A stretch of DNA of 6,532 nt from an uncultured Rhodopirellula sp. (GTDB lineage: Bacteria; Planctomycetota; Planctomycetia; Pirellulales; Pirellulaceae). Where the stretch lies: positions 1 through 6,532 of the forward strand of contig CAJXTM010000228.1 of the NCBI GenBank assembly GCA_913061385.1, read 5' to 3'. The notes beneath the pieces were generated by a model. It had not been told where the DNA came from. It did no database searches and saw only the letters and a list, made by a program, of their open reading frames with translations. Position numbers and translations under genes: made by a program. This document shows, piece by piece, positions 1 to 5,620 of this stretch. The number at the start of each line of letters is the position of its first letter. Positions within the stretch are counted from its first letter, which is position 1.

Positions 1-48
1 CGAGATCAGCCTCGGTCTCGTGGGCTCGGAGATGTGTATAAGAGACAG
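1..48 (+). other. Untrimmed Nextera i7-side sequencing adapter (artefact)
   Basis: This is synthetic library sequence, not genome. Bases 1-6 match the end of the Illumina P7 primer, bases 7-14 (CAGCCTCG) match what I recall as the Nextera index N710, and bases 15-48 are the Nextera read-2 transposon adapter. It ends at 30-48 in the 19-bp Tn5 mosaic end AGATGTGTATAAGAGACAG. The same block occurs in reverse complement at the other end. Genomic sequence should be counted from about base 49. Confidence 0.98.
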
Positions 49-212
49 TTATTCCCCGGTGTAAACTGAGCGTTTATCGAGCTTTACCCCACATCCTCAA
101 AAACCAGAGTGAATTTCGGATTCTAGCGATTTGAGCAGCATTTTCGCCACTTTTCGAGTTCCGTCATTCAGTTGGAAAGCGTGTTGATTGAGCAGATCAC
201 TCCAAAACAGTC

Positions 213-240
213 TTGACCTGCCCCCGTCGCCGTATTAATT
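213..240 (+). promoter_or_regulatory. Weak candidate promoter upstream of the first gene
   Basis: TTGACC at 213-218 matches five of six positions of a sigma70 -35 box. The best -10 candidate at a normal distance is TTAATT at 235-240 (16-bp spacer), which matches only three of six. The -35 box is good and the -10 is poor, so this is a tentative call. A transcript from here would have a leader of roughly 60 bases before the ATG at 308. Confidence 0.22.
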
Positions 241-295
241 GTGGAATAAGAGGGATGGCGAGTGATGAACGAACGCCGGCATGGAGGCTTACCTT

Positions 296-301
296 AGGAG
301 G
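296..301 (+). promoter_or_regulatory. Strong Shine-Dalgarno site that decides the start at 308
   Basis: AGGAGG is a perfect anti-16S match placed six bases before the ATG at 308. An in-frame ATG at 281 would add nine residues but has no ribosome site and would place this motif inside the coding region, so 308 is preferred. It is the only strong Shine-Dalgarno site in the window. Confidence 0.8.
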
Positions 302-307
302 CTGAAC

Positions 308-856
308 ATGAAGCCCGACAAGACCTCAGACGATTCGCCCAACCGTTCCACCATCGAACGGTTCTTTAGCGGTCTAAGCGAATACATCTTCCAGTCAAAA
401 CTGGGTGTGGTAGATGTCCAGCTGATCGACTACATCAGCGATATGATGCTCCGCTTCGTGAGAATTGACTCAATCAATCGAGTCCGGCGGTCCAATGGAC
501 GCCCCGCAACCGAACTCTTTCAGATGTTGAACGAGGCCGAAAAACGAATCGGGCTCGCAAAACGCGATGTTCACCGGCACATCGGTGATGTCACATTATT
601 CTGGTCCGGTATGTATCCGGAGCGACTGAGGCGACTCAAACCAGAGCGATCGCCCGATGGCTTCCTGGACTACTGCAAACAAGGCAAAAGAGCGTACGCG
701 ATCGCTGCCGAGATTGAAGGAGATGAGCACCGCCCCTCCAGCGATCTACTTCATCAACTCAGCAGTGAGTTTGAAATGTGCGCCTATGGACTTCGCGAAG
801 TACGGCGTGAATGGGAACGTGGGCCGTCAGATGGTGGGCCGCTACTAATTTCCTAA
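308..856 (+). CDS. Conserved-looking hypothetical protein, 182 aa
   Basis: I do not recognise a named family. The product is a soluble, probably cytoplasmic protein of 182 residues with no signal peptide or membrane segment and a strongly helical, charged composition. Residues 15-60 contain ERFFSGLSEYIFQ and a DYISDMMLRFVR stretch. Residues 76-105 carry a distinctive block with EAEKRIGLAKRDVHRHIGD followed by LFWSGMYPE. The C-terminal half is Arg/Glu-rich (LREVRREWER near 162-171). I have an impression that similar proteins with the HRHIGD..LFW.G.YPE pattern occur widely in planctomycetes, but I cannot verify this here. The start is set by AGGAGG at 296-301. The next gene lies 257 bp downstream, so it is probably transcribed on its own. 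The coding call is firm; the function is unknown. Confidence 0.85.
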   Translation: MKPDKTSDDSPNRSTIERFFSGLSEYIFQSKLGVVDVQLIDYISDMMLRFVRIDSINRVRRSNGRPATELFQMLNEAEKRIGLAKRDVHRHIGDVTLFWSGMYPERLRRLKPERSPDGFLDYCKQGKRAYAIAAEIEGDEHRPSSDLLHQLSSEFEMCAYGLREVRREWERGPSDGGPLLIS

Positions 857-1113
857 TCGGTTGATGGAAAAAAAGGTTTTGATTCGGTGTCTTCCCTTGA
901 ATCGATGCTGGCTCGAAAACGTCTGATTTATCAGTTTCTTGCGAATGGTGATAACCGGTACCACCTCAATTGCTCGGATGTATCGCAGCAAGTAACGTTT
1001 CTTTACCCGCCGCACTAGCGCTCCAAAATATTTTGCGGTGATGGCGCAAACGCTCGCAAACGTTACCCTGCAGACATTCATTGGTCAGCTGTGCGAAAAG
1101 GATACACAACATA
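857..1113. promoter_or_regulatory. Intergenic region with inverted repeats before the carboxypeptidase gene
   Basis: No gene is supported in these 257 bases. Several symmetric elements cluster in its second half. A 9-bp inverted repeat, GTAACGTTT at 992-1000 and AAACGTTAC at 1058-1066, brackets a perfect 12-bp palindrome CAAAATATTTTG (1024-1035) and a 6-bp stem TTTGCG/CGCAAA (1032-1037 with 1045-1050). GCAAACG is also repeated directly at 1046-1052 and 1056-1062. These could be operator half-sites or a folded leader; no clear promoter pair was found. Confidence 0.3.
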
Positions 1114-2643
1114 ATGTCAGTCAGTCAGGAATGTTTCGACTCGGTATGTGCAAGAGCCCGCGAGGCCATGCTCCTGCACTCCACAGCTGACACCCTTGAA
1201 TGGGATGAGCGAACAGGCATGCCAGTCGCTGCGGGAGAATATCGTGCCCAACAGATCTCAACTTTGCGGGCCCTAGTACATGAGCGACGCACAGCTCCTG
1301 AGTACGGTGAAGAGCTGCAGCAATTGTTTCAGGAATGCGAAGATGAAGAACCTCACGGCACTCTTGCAACAACCGTGCAGCAATTGCACCGGGACTGGCA
1401 ACGTGATTGCAAATTACCAACCACCTTGGTCGAACGCATATCTAAAGCAACGGTACGCGGTCAGCAAACATGGGATGCTGCCCGCCTGGCCGATGATTTC
1501 TCTATCTTTGAAGAGACACTCGATAATGTCATTGATCTAAAACGTGAAGCCGGACAACGACTCAGTGAAGGCACAGACCGAAGCGTCTATGAAGCATTGC
1601 TGGACGAGTACGAACCAGGTGCCCGAGTCGAAGATATCCAGCAAGTGTTTGATGATCTTAGGACGCCACTGGTTCAACTGATAGCTGCGATCAAGGACTC
1701 ACCCCAGCAGCCAAACACAAGTATTCTTGAGCGCACCTACTGCATCGATGACCAACGAGACTTCAGCCACTACGTTGCTGAGCAGATCGGATTTGATTTT
1801 GATCGCGGTCGTTTGGATGAAACATCACATCCATTTTGCACTACCCTCGGTCCCCACGACTGCCGCATCCTAACTCGATACGATCCTCACTGGCTGCCCG
1901 CAGGGCTATTTGGAACAATGCACGAAGCGGGCCACGGAATGTACGAACAAGGTCTACGGCCAGATTGGTTTGGGTTGCCTCCAGGCTCTTACGCATCACT
2001 CGGGGTCCATGAATCCCAATCAAGGTTGTGGGAGAATCAGGTTGGTCGTAGCCGCCCATTTTGGGAATGGCTGTATCCGCAAACCACGGAGGCATTCCAA
2101 TCACAACTGGACGGTGTGTCGCTGGATACTTTTTACTTTGCCATCAATACAGTACGTCCCAGCTTGATTCGAGTTGAAGCCGACGAAGCTACTTACAATC
2201 TACATATCATCATTCGCTTTGATCTGGAACGGCAGCTGATTGATGGCTCCTTGAAGGTCAAGGACTTGCCCGAAGCCTGGAACGCTCGCTACCAGAGTGA
2301 TTTGGGGATCTGCCCTCCATCGGACGCCGACGGGGTATTGCAGGACGTTCACTGGAGCGCAGGTTTGATCGGTTACTTTCCCACCTACACACTCGGGAAT
2401 GCTGCGGCGGCACAACTTTTCGACACAGCCAGCGAACAAATCGGCGACCTCGATGAATTATTTGCTCGAGGTGAATTCCGTCTCCTGCTGGATTGGTTGC
2501 GTGAACGCATTCACTTTGACGGTCGCTGCTACAGCAGTTCTGAATTAATCGAAAGAGCAACCGGATCACCACTCAGTGCCACTCATTTGGTTCAATACCT
2601 GAAGTCGAAACTGGAACCCCTGTATGGGATCATTGAAAGTTGA
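1114..2643 (+). CDS. M32 family zinc metallocarboxypeptidase (carboxypeptidase Taq type)
   Basis: The enzyme removes C-terminal residues from peptides in the cytoplasm with broad specificity; characterised family members are homodimers. The product has 509 residues, the normal size for M32, and every family motif is visible. The zinc site is HEAGH at 270-274 (H270 and H274 as ligands, E271 as catalytic base), followed by HESQSR at 299-304, where E300 is the expected third ligand. The substrate-binding block IRVEADEATYNLH spans 352-364, and GYFPTYTLGN spans 420-429. Residue spacing closely follows the archaeal Pyrococcus enzyme. I chose the ATG at 1114, with AAGGA at 1098-1102 eleven bases upstream; an in-frame TTG at 1081 would add eleven residues but has no support. 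There is no signal peptide. The frame is intact, so it is probably active, in peptide recycling. The zinc-ribbon gene begins 90 bp downstream. Confidence 0.96.
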   Translation: MSVSQECFDSVCARAREAMLLHSTADTLEWDERTGMPVAAGEYRAQQISTLRALVHERRTAPEYGEELQQLFQECEDEEPHGTLATTVQQLHRDWQRDCKLPTTLVERISKATVRGQQTWDAARLADDFSIFEETLDNVIDLKREAGQRLSEGTDRSVYEALLDEYEPGARVEDIQQVFDDLRTPLVQLIAAIKDSPQQPNTSILERTYCIDDQRDFSHYVAEQIGFDFDRGRLDETSHPFCTTLGPHDCRILTRYDPHWLPAGLFGTMHEAGHGMYEQGLRPDWFGLPPGSYASLGVHESQSRLWENQVGRSRPFWEWLYPQTTEAFQSQLDGVSLDTFYFAINTVRPSLIRVEADEATYNLHIIIRFDLERQLIDGSLKVKDLPEAWNARYQSDLGICPPSDADGVLQDVHWSAGLIGYFPTYTLGNAAAAQLFDTASEQIGDLDELFARGEFRLLLDWLRERIHFDGRCYSSSELIERATGSPLSATHLVQYLKSKLEPLYGIIES

Positions 2644-2733
2644 CATGCGGGGCACATAAACCAGTATCAACCTGATTTCTTCCAGTCGTTCCGCTACACT
2701 TTCGTATTCCTTCACTGCTTCTCAAAGGCCACC

Positions 2734-4236
2734 ATGATTATCTCGACTTGCCCAAGGTGCCAAGAAGGGTTTCGCGTTCCTCTTGGGAGGATGCCTGAGG
2801 ATGCTTATGCGATGTGTCCTTGGTGCCATGAAACCTTTCCATTAGCGGAAGTGCTTGCTCGCCTTCCGCCACAATTACAAATCCTGACGGCGGATGGCGA
2901 GCCCATTACTGTCATGGAACCTGTCGCCAGTCATGCAGCCGCCGAGGTTCAATCACTCACCGGTGTTGCCATTGGGGCCATGGATAACCTGCAAGGCAAT
3001 GATGACTTAGCCGATGGCCAGCAATGGGATCCCAACGCATTGAACTTTGGTGCCCAGAGTGGACAAACCGAAGGAGCTTGGAACGCACCTGCATCGGCGC
3101 AGGCCGCACCAATGAGCGTATCACCACGCCCAAACCGCAGAAAGAAAGGTGGATCGGGAATTCGATCCATGATTCAAGTGGTTGTTGGAGGACTACTTTC
3201 AGTACCAATCGCACTTGTCATTCTATTGATAGTTGGTCGTCCACTTGACCTCGGCTTCTGGCCATTCGATGGACAAACAAGAACGCTGCAAGAACTCATG
3301 CCGTTTTCTGACGACACAAACACAAATGGGGAAACAGCGTTTTCACCCTTCGAGGGGCAGGAACTCGATACAACCATTTTCGAAGAAACAGTGCAAGGAA
3401 CCGAAGACCCCAGAAAATCTGCGCTCGACCAAATATTTGCTCCTGACTCCTCCGAGGACCCTGACACCTTCGAGGACCCTGACACATTTGAGGACCCTGA
3501 TGACCAAAGCAGTCTCGATCAAACCACACCGGCGATTCTGGACGAAAACTCGGCGGCCATGCTAACAGAAACGTCACCTGAATCGTTGCAGCCGAAACAA
3601 AGTGGGATTCCGCCTGAACTGCCGAGTACAATAGCGAACCCGAGTGTCAGTTCCACGCCACTGAAACTGCCTGAATCTGCAGATACAGAAACCATCAACG
3701 AGAGCACTGGAACAGCAACCACGGTCATCACCGCAAGCCAGACAAAGCCATCTGTGCCATCAAGTGATTCCAACCCAGAATCGAAACCTAACGAATCAGT
3801 TCCTACACAGGTCATGTTGGAAGTCGCTGCAGCGATTCAAGCAGTCAAAAAACTCAATGAGTCTGACCAAGAATCCGATACTGATGGCTTGGCAGAAGCC
3901 TATGAAAGAATCGCAGAAGCTTCCGCTTCTGCACAGAAATATCCCAACGCACTGACGTCATTGGCAAACGCTATCAGCCAGTCCAATGCATTAAGTCAGA
4001 TCCAAGAAGCGGCAGTGACTTGGTTGGATTACCCTCAGCGGTCGACACAGGGGATCGTACTGATTGGAAAACCCGGCTCTACAGCCAAGAGCCAAATCCT
4101 CACCCTCGATTCCGGTCGCATTCTGACACTAACGGGGAAAATGAGTTTACCATTGGCTGAGACAGTATTGATATTGGGACAGATCACGCCGGCGGAAGAC
4201 GTCATTGAAATCAGCTTTACCGCACCGATCCCCTGA
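2734..4236 (+). CDS. Zinc-ribbon, single-pass membrane protein of unknown function, 500 aa
   Basis: Function unknown. The architecture can be read in order. Residues 6-31 form a four-cysteine zinc ribbon (C6-x2-C9, C28-x2-C31), similar in style to short finger-like domains at the N termini of planctomycete proteins. Residues 70-130 are a low-complexity Ala/Gly/Gln linker. A basic patch RRKK (135-138) precedes one membrane segment at about 147-168. Residues 180-356 are a long Asp/Glu/Ser/Thr/Pro-rich linker with a short repeat at 241-256. Residues 358-430 look helical, and 438-498 look like a compact beta-rich domain. By the positive-inside rule the ribbon is cytoplasmic and the C-terminal domain lies outside the cytoplasmic membrane. 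The start at 2734 places the ribbon at the very N terminus, with AAAGG at 2724-2728 as a weak ribosome site. It could be an envelope sensor or scaffold, but that is speculation. Confidence 0.88.
   Translation: MIISTCPRCQEGFRVPLGRMPEDAYAMCPWCHETFPLAEVLARLPPQLQILTADGEPITVMEPVASHAAAEVQSLTGVAIGAMDNLQGNDDLADGQQWDPNALNFGAQSGQTEGAWNAPASAQAAPMSVSPRPNRRKKGGSGIRSMIQVVVGGLLSVPIALVILLIVGRPLDLGFWPFDGQTRTLQELMPFSDDTNTNGETAFSPFEGQELDTTIFEETVQGTEDPRKSALDQIFAPDSSEDPDTFEDPDTFEDPDDQSSLDQTTPAILDENSAAMLTETSPESLQPKQSGIPPELPSTIANPSVSSTPLKLPESADTETINESTGTATTVITASQTKPSVPSSDSNPESKPNESVPTQVMLEVAAAIQAVKKLNESDQESDTDGLAEAYERIAEASASAQKYPNALTSLANAISQSNALSQIQEAAVTWLDYPQRSTQGIVLIGKPGSTAKSQILTLDSGRILTLTGKMSLPLAETVLILGQITPAEDVIEISFTAPIP
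3454..3504 (+). repeat. 18-bp in-frame tandem repeat in the acidic linker
   Basis: Two full units (3454-3471 and 3472-3489) and a partial third (3490-3504) share the core GAGGACCCTGA and encode EDPDTF, EDPDTF and EDPDD at residues 241-257 of the zinc-ribbon protein. The third-position differences between units are few, which suggests recent duplication by slippage. The unit is a multiple of three, so copy-number change would keep the frame and alter only linker length. Confidence 0.9.
3913..3932 (+). repeat. Perfect 8-bp hairpin inside the zinc-ribbon gene
   Basis: GCAGAAGC at 3913-3920 and GCTTCTGC at 3925-3932 are exact complements around the four-base loop TTCC. A second copy of GCAGAAGC at 3892-3899 could pair with the same right arm. 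The stretch encodes Ala/Glu/Ser-rich helix, so the symmetry may simply reflect repeated Ala and Glu codons. Confidence 0.45.
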
Positions 4237-4277
4237 ATCAATCAATTCTTTTCATCGATTCCCTGTGAAATCGGTTC

Positions 4278-4295
4278 TCTGGCAATTTTGCCAGA
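4278..4295 (+). terminator. Candidate hairpin downstream of the zinc-ribbon gene
   Basis: TCTGGCAATTTTGCCAGA folds into a seven-base-pair stem (TCTGGCA with TGCCAGA) around the four-base loop ATTT, starting 41 bases after the stop codon at 4236. No T-run follows it, so it is not a classical intrinsic terminator. It may act as a 3' end stabiliser or a weak terminator, or it could be a protein-binding palindrome for the next gene. Confidence 0.35.
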
Positions 4296-4357
4296 CGGGA
4301 TCAAGCCGCAATATCACCAGCGGGTCGACTTCTGCTTCATAACACATCCTGTGATCG

Positions 4358-4458
4358 AGCGAGTGAAACGCTGTCGTCATCGAGCACCATCAACAAAGAT
4401 CACGGCCTCCCTGTTGTTGGCCTTCTACACTGCTTGGTAACAGGCTATTTCACTCGCT
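4358..4458 (+). promoter_or_regulatory. Possible structured leader of the deacetylase gene
   Basis: An exact 11-bp inverted repeat, AGCGAGTGAAA at 4358-4368 and TTTCACTCGCT at 4448-4458, closes a loop of 79 bases ending 26 bases before the proposed start codon. Within it, TTGTTG (4414-4419) can pair with CAACAA (4391-4396), while the overlapping CCTGTT (4410-4415) can instead pair with AACAGG (4439-4444). Those two pairings are mutually exclusive. A small CAACG/CGTTG stem (4468-4472 with 4477-4481) sits immediately before the start. No known riboswitch class is recognised and no promoter is clear. Confidence 0.28.
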
Positions 4459-4484
4459 TCCGTGCTGCAACGTGATCGTTGTCC

Positions 4485-5396
4485 ATGAAGATCTACTACA
4501 CCGATCATTTTGACCTGCCGCTGCCAGCTGGCCACCGCTTTCCAATGGATAAATACCAGCGACTTCGACAGCACGTTGTGCGAAGTGAACATCACTTGCT
4601 GGATACACTGATCGTGCCCCCCGCAGCGACTGACCAACAACTGCTATCCTGCCATACTGAGCGTTATGTCAAGGCTGTATGCGAGGGAAGCCTCAGCCCC
4701 AGCGAGATACGGCGAATTGGATTTCCGTGGTCAGCACAGATGGTAGAGCGGTCGCGCCGCAGCACCGGCGCAACCCTTGCCGCAAGTCGCGCCGCAATCA
4801 ATGATGGTATTTCTGTGAATCTGGCGGGCGGCACACACCATGCCATGCGTGATGCGGGGGAAGGCTACTGTGTCTTCAATGATGCGGCAGTCACCATTCG
4901 GACCTTGCAACAAGAGAAGGTGATTCAGCGTGCGTGTGTGATTGACCTTGATGTACATCAGGGAAATGGCACTGCGGAAATCCTTGCTGATGATGACGCA
5001 GTGTTCACGTTGTCACTTCATGGTGTCAAAAACTTTCCCATCAGAAAGTCACCGAGCGACCTCGATGTAAATCTTGATGACGGAACGACGGACGAACAGT
5101 ACATCGCTGCCCTGTGTGAGGCACTGCAGCAACTCGATAACGGAGACCCATTTGACCTCGCAATCTATCTGGCTGGCGCTGACCCATACGACGGCGACCG
5201 CCTTGGCCGTCTGAGCATGTCCAAAGAGGGACTGGCAGAACGGGATCGAACCGTCATGCAATGGTGCCTCGATCGCAACCTGCCATTGGCAATCGCCATG
5301 GCCGGCGGATATGCACCTGATGTGAACGATATCGTAGAGATTCACGGGATGACTGTACAACTCGCCAGCATGCACTCAAAAACCATGGCACCGTAG
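4485..5396 (+). CDS. HDAC-superfamily zinc deacetylase (histone deacetylase-like / AcuC-like), 303 aa
   Basis: This is a compact bacterial member of the arginase/deacetylase fold that hydrolyses acetyl-amide bonds on lysine or small acetylated amines; the substrate cannot be told from sequence. The active site looks complete: the paired histidines H118-H119 in GGTHHA, EGYCVFND at 126-133, the metal-binding IDLDVHQGNGT at 153-163 with D156 and H158 as zinc ligands, a third ligand D233 in GADPYDGDRLG (231-241), and the transition-state tyrosine Y286 in AGGY. The N terminus MKIYYTDHF followed by GHRFPMDKY is typical of this subgroup and argues for the ATG at 4485 over the in-frame TTG two codons earlier. 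Neither start has a Shine-Dalgarno site. At 303 residues it is a bare catalytic domain with no signal peptide, hence cytoplasmic. It stands alone, with about 250 bp before it and 224 bp after it. Confidence 0.94.
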   Translation: MKIYYTDHFDLPLPAGHRFPMDKYQRLRQHVVRSEHHLLDTLIVPPAATDQQLLSCHTERYVKAVCEGSLSPSEIRRIGFPWSAQMVERSRRSTGATLAASRAAINDGISVNLAGGTHHAMRDAGEGYCVFNDAAVTIRTLQQEKVIQRACVIDLDVHQGNGTAEILADDDAVFTLSLHGVKNFPIRKSPSDLDVNLDDGTTDEQYIAALCEALQQLDNGDPFDLAIYLAGADPYDGDRLGRLSMSKEGLAERDRTVMQWCLDRNLPLAIAMAGGYAPDVNDIVEIHGMTVQLASMHSKTMAP

Positions 5397-5552
5397 CGCT
5401 CGTTTTCAAAAGCATTTTGCAACTCGGACCTGCTGATTTAACCCGACAGTCTTTACAAAAAGAAGTAAATTGCTGCTGGATGAATAGCCTCGCTAAACCA
5501 GACGCCTTATGCTGGTCACGGGCAGAAAACCTGAGCAAGCGATCTCAGTCGC

Positions 5553-5568
5553 ACATGCGTTTCGTTGG
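5553..5568 (+). repeat. 16-bp direct repeat, upstream copy
   Basis: ACATGCGTTTCGTTGG here is repeated exactly at 6162-6177 inside the ThuA gene. The flanking bases differ on both sides. This copy directly abuts the proposed -35 box. In the small ORF starting at 5480 it reads MRFVG, the same peptide and frame as residues 182-186 of the ThuA protein. Confidence 0.9.
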
Positions 5569-5597
5569 TTGACCACTTTCTTTTTATTTGCTGTAAG
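5569..5597 (+). promoter_or_regulatory. Candidate sigma70-type promoter of the ThuA gene
   Basis: TTGACC (5569-5574) matches five of six -35 positions, and TGTAAG (5592-5597) matches four of six -10 positions, with an optimal 17-bp spacer that is T-rich. Transcription would begin near 5604, leaving a leader of only about 17 bases before the TTG start at 5621. The geometry supports that start codon. Confidence 0.45.
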
Positions 5598-5620
5598 CAC
5601 CACTCCTCGAGAGACAAGCT

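Larger units (their letters stand above)
49..307. other. Leader region without a convincing gene
   Basis: About 260 bases between the adapter and the first gene hold no ORF that I can assign. Three weak items are visible. A minus-strand frame is open from 234 down to a TGA at 97-99 (45 codons) and reads as plausible protein, but it has no good start and follows a TAA at 235-237; it could be the tail of a decayed gene. A 16-codon + strand ORF at 255-305 ends two bases before the ATG of the next gene. A TTGACC box lies at 213-218. None is secure. Confidence 0.5.
5397..5620. other. Intergenic region between the deacetylase and ThuA genes
   Basis: These 224 bases contain the promoter candidate for the ThuA gene near the right end and one copy of a 16-bp direct repeat. 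A 30-codon ORF from ATG 5480 to TGA 5570-5572 is present but lacks a clear ribosome site and any recognisable family. No strong terminator follows the deacetylase stop; only short AT-rich stems such as CAAAA/TTTTG near 5408-5420 are visible. Confidence 0.4.

Noticed and set aside
51..134. Open + strand frame next to the left adapter as the tail of an upstream gene
   Set aside because: It is only 27 codons, has no recognisable sequence, and its upstream part would lie in adapter.
281..307. ATG at 281 as the start of the first gene
   Set aside because: It has no ribosome site, and the perfect AGGAGG at 296-301 is correctly spaced for the ATG at 308.
845..1081. Minus-strand 78-residue basic ORF between the first gene and the carboxypeptidase
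   Set aside because: It has no ribosome site, overlaps the end of the first gene, and reads as a Lys/Arg-rich sequence without a recognisable pattern; a chance open frame is more likely.
1081..1113. TTG start at 1081 for the carboxypeptidase
   Set aside because: It adds eleven residues outside the usual family N terminus and has no ribosome site, whereas ATG 1114 gives the normal length and has AAGGA upstream.
4075..4093. GGCTCT/AGAGCC hairpin near the end of the zinc-ribbon gene
   Set aside because: It is a 6-bp stem with a 7-base loop inside coding sequence, well before the stop and without a T-run, so it is expected by chance.
5480..5572. A 30-codon + strand ORF before the ThuA gene
   Set aside because: It lacks a clear Shine-Dalgarno, resembles nothing except the five residues within the 16-bp repeat, and overlaps the proposed ThuA promoter.
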